From Luteibacter sp. OK325 (GTDB lineage: Bacteria; Pseudomonadota; Gammaproteobacteria; Xanthomonadales; Rhodanobacteraceae), in assembly GCF_003050935.1 (NCBI RefSeq), contig NZ_QAOX01000002.1:310001-374000 (forward strand): a DNA stretch of 64,000 nucleotides, given 5' to 3'. The position numbers and the translations under genes are program-made. Of the stretch, positions 34,464 through 42,739 are shown piece after piece; the first letter of the stretch is position 1; each line of letters begins with the position of its first letter. The notes under the pieces are model-generated. The model saw nothing but the letters and a program-made list of their open reading frames with translations, did no database searches and was not told the origin of the DNA.

Positions 34464-36893
34464 TCAGAACCACACGCCGACCTGGACGCCATAGGTACGC
34501 GGCGCGAGGTATTGCGACACGTACTGCAGCGAGTTGTCGGCCATCAGGAAACGGCCGGCGCTGGTGCGGGTCTTCTTGTCGGTCACGTTCTGCACGTACC
34601 CGTTGACCCACCACTTGTCACCGGGCTCGCTGTAACGCAGCGACAGGTCGCCACGCACGTACGCCTTCTGCTTGTCGCCCGAACCCAGGTTGAAGTAGCT
34701 CAGCCACTGCGAGCTCTGGTACTGCGCACTGGCGCGAGGCGTGAGGCGTCCGCCGTTGCCAAGGTGGAACGTGTGCTCGTAGATGGCGGTGAGCGACACA
34801 TCCGGCGCATGCGGCAGATCGTTGCCGGTGACGTTCATGCAGTTGGCGAGGTTGGACGCCGGCGGGCATGCCGGCAGGCCCTGGTAGTCGTTTGAACCGG
34901 CATAGATCAGCGTACCGAGCTTCTTCTTCGGAATGGCCGAGAAGATCAGGTTGAAGCGATCGTCCACCTGCTGATACGCCAGCTCGGACTCGAAGCCGAG
35001 CACCTTGGTGTTGCCGCCCACGTTGGAGAAGCCCAGGCCATGGTTCCCGTCCGGATAAACAATGGGCGCGGAAAGCTGGAAGTTCTTGAAGTCTTCGTAA
35101 TAGACGGCCGTGTTCCACGTCATGTGGCCATCGAGGAAGGCGAACTTGCTGCCGACTTCATAGTTGGTCAGGCTCTCGGGCTTGTATAGCGTGCCCGCGT
35201 CCTGCGTACCACCTGACTTGTAGCCGGTGGACACGCTGGCGTAGACCATGCCGTTCTCGCTCACGTCGGTATCCAGGCGTACCAGCCAGGTCGGCTTGCT
35301 CTTGCTGTACTTGGCGGTGTTCCGCTGCGAGATGCTGAAGCCGTTCGACGGATCCGGATACACGTCCGGCGAGATCGGCAGCTGCGGCACGGTCGGATCG
35401 TACGCCCAGCCCCAGTTGATGCCGCCCTTGTTCTCCTTGTCGTCATGCGACCAGCGCAGGCCGCCGGTGAGGCGCCAGTGGTCGCTCATGTGCCAGGTGC
35501 CCTGGCCGAACAATGCGTACGACTCCACCGTTTCCTTCGGCTGGATGAAGGAACCCTGCCAGCTCACGGTGCCGTAGCGCGTACCGTTCATGATGGGGAT
35601 GTCGAAGCGGATGTCGTTGTTTTCGTAGCCGTAGTACGCACCAAGGATCCAGTCCACGGTCTGTGGCCCGGTGGACTTCAGGTTGATTTCCTGGCTCCAG
35701 TTCTTGTAGTGGGAACTGTTGGTGCGATCGTCCTGGTAGACGCCATTGGTGGTGAAGCTGGTGGGCACGCTGACACCGACGTCCTGGTCGAAGTCGCTCT
35801 GGCCCGAGTACTTGTTGTAGCCGGCGATGTAACTGAGCTGCATGCCGTCGGTGATGTTCCAGTCCATGCGGCTGCGCACCGTGTTGGACGTACGGTGCAG
35901 ATAGGGCGCGGTGTCGCTCAGCGTGGACCAGAATTTCTCCCCCTCCCGCGGCGTCTGCATCAGGCTCATGCTGGGCGTGCCGCGATCGATGAAGTACTCG
36001 TAAGACAGGTTCCACTTGAACGAGTCGCTCGGCTGCCACAGCGCACTGACGCGTGCGGCGGACTGATCCTGAGCGTTGTACTTGTCGCCCTTCTGCACGT
36101 ACTGACCGGGGTCGATCGGCTTGAAGTTGGCCGCCGTGCCCCCGGAGGCGAGGTACGTCTGCTGCTGCTGTGCCACGCTGGGCAGCTGGCCCGACGGATC
36201 CTGGTAATCGACGTAGCCATCGTGCTGCTCGTGAACCACGGCGACGCGCATGGCGAAGGTGTTGCTGATGGGCAGGTTGAACGCGGCGCGAGAGCCGATC
36301 TGGTTGTAGTTGCCCGCCTCCACCTGCGCATTGCCGTAAAAGCCCGCGCCGATGTCCGGCTTGGCCGTCTGGAAGCTGATCGCGCCGGCGGTGGAGTTGC
36401 GGCCCCAAAGGGTGCCCTGCGGGCCGCGCAGCACTTCGACACCGTCCATATCCAGCAACAGACCCGACGCAGCCTCGGCACGTGGTGCGTACACGCCGTC
36501 GACGAAGGTGGCGACTTCGGGATCGGCGTATTCGGTCTTGGCGCTGTCATTGCCGATGCCGCGCAAGGTAAGCGTCACGACGCCATGATCGCCCTGCGAT
36601 GTACCTTGCAGGCCGGGTACCAGTTTGGTCAGGTCCTGCACCGTCATGACGCGCTCTCGGTCGAGCGTGTCGACGGAGATCGCCGTGACCGCCACCGGCG
36701 TCTTCTGCAGCGGCGTATCGCGCTTGGTCGCGCTGACCGAAATGGCATCCAGATTCTGGACTTTCTTGTCGGCAGCCTCTGGATTCTTCGAGGGCGCGTT
36801 TTGCACTGTCGCGTCCTGATCCGCAGCAAACAGCGTGCCCGGCGCAAACGCGAGTGACATGGCGACATACAACATCTTGTGACGCAGATTCAT
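34464..36893 (-). CDS. TonB-dependent receptor (carbohydrate locus)
   Basis: I start at the ATG at 36893 (MNLRHKML), which has GGGGAGAG upstream, giving 809 residues. A signal peptide ends near LFAA-DQ. A TonB box-like ISVSATKR follows at about residue 52, then the plug domain (TVQDLTKLVPGLQGTSQGD, GVEVLRGPQGTLWGRNSTAG) and a 22-strand barrel ending in QVGVWF. It imports a ligand, probably an oligosaccharide, into the periplasm. It shares a palindromic upstream site with the GH3 gene, and the halogenase lies downstream. The ligand cannot be read from the sequence. Confidence 0.93.
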   Translation of the reverse strand: MNLRHKMLYVAMSLAFAPGTLFAADQDATVQNAPSKNPEAADKKVQNLDAISVSATKRDTPLQKTPVAVTAISVDTLDRERVMTVQDLTKLVPGLQGTSQGDHGVVTLTLRGIGNDSAKTEYADPEVATFVDGVYAPRAEAASGLLLDMDGVEVLRGPQGTLWGRNSTAGAISFQTAKPDIGAGFYGNAQVEAGNYNQIGSRAAFNLPISNTFAMRVAVVHEQHDGYVDYQDPSGQLPSVAQQQQTYLASGGTAANFKPIDPGQYVQKGDKYNAQDQSAARVSALWQPSDSFKWNLSYEYFIDRGTPSMSLMQTPREGEKFWSTLSDTAPYLHRTSNTVRSRMDWNITDGMQLSYIAGYNKYSGQSDFDQDVGVSVPTSFTTNGVYQDDRTNSSHYKNWSQEINLKSTGPQTVDWILGAYYGYENNDIRFDIPIMNGTRYGTVSWQGSFIQPKETVESYALFGQGTWHMSDHWRLTGGLRWSHDDKENKGGINWGWAYDPTVPQLPISPDVYPDPSNGFSISQRNTAKYSKSKPTWLVRLDTDVSENGMVYASVSTGYKSGGTQDAGTLYKPESLTNYEVGSKFAFLDGHMTWNTAVYYEDFKNFQLSAPIVYPDGNHGLGFSNVGGNTKVLGFESELAYQQVDDRFNLIFSAIPKKKLGTLIYAGSNDYQGLPACPPASNLANCMNVTGNDLPHAPDVSLTAIYEHTFHLGNGGRLTPRASAQYQSSQWLSYFNLGSGDKQKAYVRGDLSLRYSEPGDKWWVNGYVQNVTDKKTRTSAGRFLMADNSLQYVSQYLAPRTYGVQVGVWF

Positions 36894-37213
36894 CTGACTC
36901 TCCCCATCGATCAATCGTTCGGATCAGTGATGTCCGCCGCACGCGGCGGCCATGACAAAGATTTCCCAACTCCCCTGATGCGCCATCAACCCCGAATGAC
37001 AGCGCTGTCATTGCTGGATAATAGAGCTCCATTGCGATGAATGCTTGCCGCAGGGCAGCATGTCATCAAGGCATTCAAAAACTCATGCTGCACGACCTCG
37101 CACCGCTAGCAGAGCCCTTCAGCGACTCTAAATTGGTGCAGAGCAAATAGGCGTCCTGGCGTCCGATCCACGAAGACGGTGTCCATTTGCAATTCAGAAC
37201 AGCGGCTCGACCT
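36894..37213. other. Regulatory region and GH3 gene 3' flank, 320 bases
   Basis: The gap holds the ribosome site and operator of the TonB receptor. The part near 37020-37210 has short frames only and no ribosome site or family feature that would support a gene. No convincing terminator with a U-run follows the GH3 stop, so some readthrough into the receptor gene is possible. Confidence 0.4.
36995..37012. promoter_or_regulatory. Palindromic operator AATGACAGCGCTGTCATT upstream of TonB receptor
   Basis: A perfect 18-base palindrome with core TGACAGCGCTGTCA lies 102 bases before the receptor start. The same 14-base core lies upstream of the GH3 gene. A central CG-rich GCGC-type core and even symmetry are typical of LacI-family operators, and a LacI gene lies at 39909-40922, so this is its likely site. 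Confidence 0.7.
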
Positions 37214-39790
37214 TTATGGCTTGTCCCCGTGAGGCGGGCACGACAAGGTTCGGTCCGCGACCGTGCCCAGTGACACGTCAGTGATGGCAATCTGCGCGCC
37301 GGAGTGACTGGACCATTCAAAGGGCCGATCTATCCTGCTCATGTTCGCACCGGCATCGCGGAAACATTTCAACGGAATGCCCACACGCAGCCATTGTCCT
37401 TTAGGCAAGGTAGAAAGCTGCTCTCCGACGGGCACCTGGGCGTTGCAACCGGCACCGCAGCCGATGCCAAGGGTCGAGGTATCTCCTGCTGACAGGGCAT
37501 CGACCCTCAACGTGGTCACCAGCAAGACATCACCATTGGTTTCACGCTCCACATCCAGTGGCGCGGGCGCAACCAGTTCAACGCTTGCCGCACCGACACC
37601 GGTACCGGACCAGCTCAGGCTGCGCGCGTCCTCCTGCGCTTTATAGTCGAGCGCGCTGAAATGCAGGCTGCCGTCTGGCGTGGCGGCTGGGGCGGCGGCG
37701 ACATTCATGGCCACGCCGTCCGCGCCGGTCAGGCGCACCACGACATCCTGTGACGGCTTGCCACGGGTGAAGTAGACGCCGGCCTGCTCGCTGCTTAGTA
37801 CGAGGCCCGGATCCTCAGGCAACTTGCCGGTCTTCGCGCTAGCGGCATAGGTCAGGCCGAAGTCATAGGGGAACTGCGGATGCTCACCCTTCGCTATGGC
37901 CGCTACCGGTACCTGCACCGCACTACGTGGCCACGCATAGGCCAGCTTGCCGTGGAAGTCGTGCGCTATACGACCGTCACCGGCACGTAGCAGGACGTCC
38001 GCGATGCCCTCGCCTTCGCTGCCCGGTAGCCATGCCACCACGAAGGCATCAGCGGCGTTGATCTCACGATTCACCCATAGCGGCCGGCCGGTCAGGAACA
38101 CCGCCACCACGGGCACGCCCTGCCCGCGTAGCTTGCGAATCAGGTCGAGGTCGTGATCGTTGCCCGGATGGTATGCCAGGTTCGCGCGGTCTCCCTGGAA
38201 CTCCGCGTACGGGTCCTCGCCGAACACCACGATGGCGACATCGGGCTTCTGCTTGTAGTCGCCCTCCACCGACAGTTCGGCGCTGCCGCCAGCCGCCTTT
38301 ACCTGTGCCTGGAGACCCGCCCAGATGGAGGTGGCTCCCGGGAAATTCGCGTTGGTTTGACCGGTGCCCTGCCAGGTCAGCGTCCAGCCGCCGTTCTGTT
38401 TGGGGATGTTGTCGGCGCCATCACCGGCAACCAGAACATGCTTGCGCGGATCGATCGGCAGAACGCCGTGGTTGTTCTTCAGCAGCACCAGCGATTCGCG
38501 TACGGCCCGACGCGCAACCGCACGATGCGAAGGACTCCCGACCACTTCCGCCGACCTGGTTGCCAGTGCATTGGCCGATGGCAACCCCGCCTCGAACATG
38601 CCCAGACGCATCTTCACCCGCAGGATGCGAGTCACCGCGTCGTCGATCCGGCTCATCGGAATCACGCCGCGCTTCACCTCAGCCAGCGTGTTCTTGTAAA
38701 TCCCTTTCCACGAGTCAGGCGCCTCCAGCATGTCCAGTCCGGCGTTGTATGCCGCGGCACAATCTTCGTTGGTGCAGCCGGGCACTTGCCCGTGCGCGTT
38801 CCAGTCGCCCAGCACGATCCCGTCGAAGCCCATGCGCTCCTTCAGCACGCCGGTAATCAGGGACTTGTTGCCGGCCATCTTTACCCCGTTCCAGCTGGAG
38901 AACGAGACCATCACCACCTGCACACCCGCCTTGATCGCGGGCGGATAGCCTGCTGCGTGTATGTCGCGCAAGGTCGCCTCGCTGATCTGGGCGTCGCCTT
39001 GATCCTTGCCGTCGTGGGTGCCGCCATCGCCGAGGAAATGCTTGGCGGTAGCGATCACATGCCCGGCGTCGAGGAATTGGGAAGTGCCCGGTTTGCCTTC
39101 CAGCCCACCGACCACCGCGGCGGCGTATTGCGCCACCAGCGCCGGATTCTGCGAGTAACCTTCGTAGGAACGGCCCCAGCGCACATCCTGTGGCACGGTG
39201 AGCGTGGGCGCGAACGTCCAGCTGATGCCGCTGGCACGCAGTTCCTGTGCGGTGACCTCACCGATGTCGTGGATCAGTTGCGGATCGCGCGTGGCGCCCA
39301 GCGCGGAGTTCTGCGGGAAAAGGGTGCTGCCGACCAGGTTGTTATGGCCATGCACGGCGTCGATACCGAACAGCACCGGGATCGCGAGCCCTCCGCGCGA
39401 TGTGTCCATGGAAGCGCGGTAGAACGCGTCGGACAGCGCCTGCCACTGGGTGGCAATGGGGTACGGCTGCCCGGGCGGTTTGGAATTGCCACCGGCCAGA
39501 ACCGAGCCAAGGCGATACTCGCGCACATCGTCCGGCGTCACGTACTTGATGTCGGCCTGGATCATCTGGCCGACCTTGTCCTCCACCGACATCTTCATCA
39601 GCAGAGCCCGGACCCGGGCTTCGATCGCGGGGTCAGGCGGCAGCGGCGATTCGCCTTGGGGCCACTGTTCGGGATGGACGATGGTGGCCTCGCCCGCCGT
39701 GGCTGGAACGGTCGCCAGCACGACGCCGGCAAAAGACAGCGCTACGGAAAGGGGTCGCAAAAACAGGCTCGATCGCTGCAGCAGTGGCAC
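37214..39790 (-). CDS. Glycoside hydrolase family 3 exo-beta-glucosidase, exported
   Basis: The gene starts with GTG, supported by GGAG seven bases upstream. The 858-residue product has a signal peptide (LSFAGVVLATVPATA-GE). The GH3 N-terminal barrel has FGIDAVHGHNN, the substrate-binding KHFLGDGGTHDGKDQG and the catalytic Asp in GFDGIVLGDWNAHG. The GH3 C-terminal domain (RRAVRESLVLLKNNHGVLPI) and a further C-terminal beta-sandwich of the ExoP type follow. It would release glucose from beta-glucan oligomers in the periplasm. The shared operator ties it to the TonB receptor. Confidence 0.93.
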   Translation of the reverse strand: MPLLQRSSLFLRPLSVALSFAGVVLATVPATAGEATIVHPEQWPQGESPLPPDPAIEARVRALLMKMSVEDKVGQMIQADIKYVTPDDVREYRLGSVLAGGNSKPPGQPYPIATQWQALSDAFYRASMDTSRGGLAIPVLFGIDAVHGHNNLVGSTLFPQNSALGATRDPQLIHDIGEVTAQELRASGISWTFAPTLTVPQDVRWGRSYEGYSQNPALVAQYAAAVVGGLEGKPGTSQFLDAGHVIATAKHFLGDGGTHDGKDQGDAQISEATLRDIHAAGYPPAIKAGVQVVMVSFSSWNGVKMAGNKSLITGVLKERMGFDGIVLGDWNAHGQVPGCTNEDCAAAYNAGLDMLEAPDSWKGIYKNTLAEVKRGVIPMSRIDDAVTRILRVKMRLGMFEAGLPSANALATRSAEVVGSPSHRAVARRAVRESLVLLKNNHGVLPIDPRKHVLVAGDGADNIPKQNGGWTLTWQGTGQTNANFPGATSIWAGLQAQVKAAGGSAELSVEGDYKQKPDVAIVVFGEDPYAEFQGDRANLAYHPGNDHDLDLIRKLRGQGVPVVAVFLTGRPLWVNREINAADAFVVAWLPGSEGEGIADVLLRAGDGRIAHDFHGKLAYAWPRSAVQVPVAAIAKGEHPQFPYDFGLTYAASAKTGKLPEDPGLVLSSEQAGVYFTRGKPSQDVVVRLTGADGVAMNVAAAPAATPDGSLHFSALDYKAQEDARSLSWSGTGVGAASVELVAPAPLDVERETNGDVLLVTTLRVDALSAGDTSTLGIGCGAGCNAQVPVGEQLSTLPKGQWLRVGIPLKCFRDAGANMSRIDRPFEWSSHSGAQIAITDVSLGTVADRTLSCPPHGDKP

Positions 39791-39848
39791 GTCAAAGCTC
39801 CAGGCTGGCGCACCGGCGGTACGCTTCCGAGCCGCATGGTGGCAGGAA

Positions 39849-39862
39849 TGACAGCGCTGTCA
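39849..39862. promoter_or_regulatory. Palindromic operator TGACAGCGCTGTCA upstream of GH3 gene
   Basis: This perfect 14-base palindrome lies 59 bases before the GH3 start and 47 bases after the stop of the LacI gene. It is identical to the core of the site upstream of the TonB receptor. The position overlaps the region where a promoter would lie, consistent with repression by the LacI protein. Confidence 0.7.
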
Positions 39863-39908
39863 ATTTGCGTTGCAGCACGACCTTTGCCCATCCGGTGAGC
39901 GAGCGGTC

Positions 39909-40922
39909 TCAGGGTGCGATGGCTGTGGAGCCGCGGATCTGCAGGGAGAAAGGCATCTGTACGAGCCGACCGGTGCCGTGACCGCGTAACTCGGTCAGCA
40001 ACTGCTCGGCCGCGATCTTCCCCATCTCGCGACTGGGTTGCTGAACAGTGGTGAGCGCCGGCCAGAGCTGGCGCGAAAGGGGCGTATCGTCAAAACCACA
40101 GACCGACAGGTCGTGAGGTACCTTCAGGCCATACTCGCCCGCCGCCCACATCACGCCGGTGGCCATGTCGTCATTGGCAGCGAATACCGCCGTCGGTCGC
40201 TCCGCCAGGGAAAAAAGCTGCCGCGCCGCCTCCACACCCGAGCCGAACGTGAAAGCGCCCTGCACCACCAGCGCCGGATCTTCGGGCAAACCCGCGGCGG
40301 CCATGGCCTCTCGATAGCCTGCCAACCGCCAGCGGCTGGCGCCATGATTGGCGATGCCGATTACGTGAGCGATCCGCCGATGGCCCAGCTCCAGCAGATG
40401 CTCCACGATCGCACGCGCGGCGTGCTGCTCATCCATCGTCACGCCCAGGGTCTTTCCGCGCCGCAATGGCGACACACTGGCATAGGGCACCTTATGCTCA
40501 CGCAGGCGTTTCAGCAGCGGCGCATAGTCGGTAATCGGCGGCGTCAGCACGACACCGTCGGGATGATGGTCGGAAATCAGCGTATCCAGGCGACGGATAA
40601 AGTCGCCGTCGCGCATGCGTAGCGGCCGCACCATCATGCTATAGCGATGCGCGTCACAAGCCTCGAGCACGCCGTCCTGAATTTCGGCCAGATAGGTCGA
40701 GGACGGGTTATCGTTGTTGTCGTACAACATCGCTACCAGGAACGAGCGATTGCCCGCCAGGCTGCGTGCCGACGGATGGGGGCGATAATCCATCGCCTCC
40801 ATGGCCGCACGCACGCGCTGGCGCGTGGCATCGGTCACGTTGGCCTCGTCATTGAGCACGCGCGACACCGTCTTGGGCGATACGCTCGCTGCGCGCGCCA
40901 CATCTTCGAGGCGTACCCGCAT
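39909..40922 (-). CDS. LacI-family transcriptional regulator
   Basis: The 337-residue product has the LacI helix-turn-helix and hinge (VRLEDVARAASVSPKTVSRV, then YRPHPSARSLAG) and a periplasmic-binding-protein-like sugar domain (FAANDDMATGVMWAAGEYGL, SVCGFDDTPLSRQLWPALTT). It lies directly upstream of the GH3 gene and divergent from the sugar MFS gene. Two copies of a LacI-type palindrome lie at the GH3 and TonB receptor genes. It most likely represses the locus until a sugar or oligosaccharide product binds. Confidence 0.94.
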   Translation of the reverse strand: MRVRLEDVARAASVSPKTVSRVLNDEANVTDATRQRVRAAMEAMDYRPHPSARSLAGNRSFLVAMLYDNNDNPSSTYLAEIQDGVLEACDAHRYSMMVRPLRMRDGDFIRRLDTLISDHHPDGVVLTPPITDYAPLLKRLREHKVPYASVSPLRRGKTLGVTMDEQHAARAIVEHLLELGHRRIAHVIGIANHGASRWRLAGYREAMAAAGLPEDPALVVQGAFTFGSGVEAARQLFSLAERPTAVFAANDDMATGVMWAAGEYGLKVPHDLSVCGFDDTPLSRQLWPALTTVQQPSREMGKIAAEQLLTELRGHGTGRLVQMPFSLQIRGSTAIAP

Positions 40923-41171
40923 GGATTCTCCGCTGTGATCACACTGTCGATCGACTATGCCGCCAGAACCCTCGCCTTACAAGGGCAACCAACGACGTCG
41001 ATGCTGCGCCCGCAGCATGCGGGTTGCGCCGGGTCATGACATAACGGTTACTGGAGGAGGTACCGATGACCTGGATCAACCACAGTGCAGACCCGCTTCG
41101 TGCGCGCTGAGCATGTCGCCGACGGGCGTGGCCTCGCGGAACGACGTCGCCTGCCAGAAGGTCAGGCACCG

Positions 41172-42641
41172 ATGACGCAGCGATCCGCACTCTCGTTCTG
41201 GCAGATATGGAACATGTGCTTCGGCTTCCTGGGCCTTCAGTTCGGCCTCGCACTTCAGAACGCGAATGTCAGTCGGATATTCCAGACATTGGGCGCGAAC
41301 GTAAATGACATCCCCGCCCTATGGATCGCCGCGCCGCTCACGGGGCTGATCGTGCAACCGATCGTCGGTCACTACTCCGATCGCACCTGGAACCGCCTGG
41401 GCCGACGCCGGCCGTACTTTCTGGCCGGAGCCGTGTTCGCCTCGCTGGCACTGCTGTGGATGCCGAACGCGCCGGCGTTGTGGATGGCTGCCGGCTTGCT
41501 GTGGATTCTGGATGCCTCGATCAACGTGTCCATGGAGCCATTCCGCGCCCTGGTGGGCGATCAACTGCCCACGCGACAAGGTCCCGCTGGTTTCGCGATG
41601 CAGAGCTTCTTTATCGGTGCCGGTGCGGTGGTCGCCTCCATCCTGCCCTGGGTACTGGCCCGGTTCGGCGTCGCCAACGTGGCGGCGGACGGAGGCATTC
41701 CCGATACGGTGAAGTACGCCTTCTACGTCGGTGGCGCGGTACTACTGGGTGCCGTGCTCTGGACCATACTGACCACGCCCGAGTACCCGCCTGCACAGCT
41801 GCATGCGTTCACCGACAACGTGCCCGAAGGGCCGTCGGTGGATGTGTCGAAGGCCGGGCGACCCGGTTTGTTACTACTGCTGGCTGGCGCCGCGGTCTTG
41901 TTCGCGATCAGTCATTTCGCGCTCGAAAAGGAGGTTTACCTCCTGGCCGGCGGCCTGATCGTGTTTGGCCTCCTGCTCACCTGGCTCAGCCGCACCCGCA
42001 GCCGCGGGATGTTGCGCGAGATCACGGGCGACCTCTTCGGCATGCCCGAGTCGATGCGGCGACTGGCCGGTGTGCAGTTGTTCTCCTGGTTCGCGCTGTT
42101 CGCGATGTGGATCTACACCACTGCGGGTGTGACTCAGACGATTTACGGAACTGCCGATACCGGCTCATCCGCCTACAACGAAGGGGCCAACTGGGTTGGC
42201 GTGCTGTTCGCCGCATACAACGGATTCGGGGCACTGGCCGCGGTGGTGATCCCGCTGATGGTGCGTCGATGGGGCCTGCGCATCAGTCATGTGGTGAACC
42301 TGTGCCTTGGTGGCGCAGGCTTGTTGTCGTTCCTGTACATCCGCGATCCACGCTGGCTGCTCGCCTCGATGGTAGGTGTCGGCTTTGCCTGGGCCTCGAT
42401 TTTATCGCTGCCTTATGCACTGCTTTCGGACAACCTGCCAACCGCGAAGATGGGTGTCTATATGGGCATCTTCAATTTCTTCATCGTGATTCCGCAGGTG
42501 CTCGCTGCCAGCGTCCTCGGGCTACTACTGCGGCTGTGCTTTCACAACCAGCCCATCTGGGCACTTGGTATGGGCGGGGTTAGCTTGCTCATCGCAGGTC
42601 TGTGCACTCTGTACGTGCCCGAGCCGGAAGGCCGAGCTTAG
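41172..42641 (+). CDS. MFS sugar transporter (SLC45/GPH-like)
   Basis: I start at the ATG at 41172 (MTQRSALSFWQIWNMCFGFL); an upstream frame extension is not supported. The 489-residue product has 12 membrane segments and the SLC45-like motifs GLQFGLALQNANVSRIFQTL, GHYSDRTWNRLGRRRPYFLA and MEPFRALVGDQLP. These are typical of bacterial sucrose, maltose or glucoside/proton symporters in Xanthomonadales. It is divergent from the LacI regulator and would bring the di- or monosaccharide from the periplasm into the cell. Confidence 0.9.
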   Translation: MTQRSALSFWQIWNMCFGFLGLQFGLALQNANVSRIFQTLGANVNDIPALWIAAPLTGLIVQPIVGHYSDRTWNRLGRRRPYFLAGAVFASLALLWMPNAPALWMAAGLLWILDASINVSMEPFRALVGDQLPTRQGPAGFAMQSFFIGAGAVVASILPWVLARFGVANVAADGGIPDTVKYAFYVGGAVLLGAVLWTILTTPEYPPAQLHAFTDNVPEGPSVDVSKAGRPGLLLLLAGAAVLFAISHFALEKEVYLLAGGLIVFGLLLTWLSRTRSRGMLREITGDLFGMPESMRRLAGVQLFSWFALFAMWIYTTAGVTQTIYGTADTGSSAYNEGANWVGVLFAAYNGFGALAAVVIPLMVRRWGLRISHVVNLCLGGAGLLSFLYIRDPRWLLASMVGVGFAWASILSLPYALLSDNLPTAKMGVYMGIFNFFIVIPQVLAASVLGLLLRLCFHNQPIWALGMGGVSLLIAGLCTLYVPEPEGRA

Positions 42642-42739
42642 GGACGCATTTATCGGGGTGTCTCTGGATTCTTACGTTTAGATCGTGACAAACTCCCAAG
42701 CCATTGGGATACTCCGACATCCACGAAGCGGGATGTCGT

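Noticed and set aside
35445-36857. 470-residue plus-strand frame over the TonB receptor
   Set aside because: It is antisense to the receptor gene and consists of Val/Ala/Arg-rich shadow sequence.
38153-39898. 581-residue plus-strand frame over the GH3 gene
   Set aside because: It is antisense to a well supported GH3 gene with catalytic motifs and shows no domain of its own.
40934-40943. TGTGATCACA palindrome just upstream of the LacI gene
   Set aside because: It resembles a CRP half-site dyad but lacks the six-base spacer of a true CRP site and lies only 12 bases from the start codon.
41321-42583. 420-residue plus-strand frame within the sugar MFS gene
   Set aside because: It is an out-of-frame reading of the transporter gene, without membrane segments or a ribosome site.
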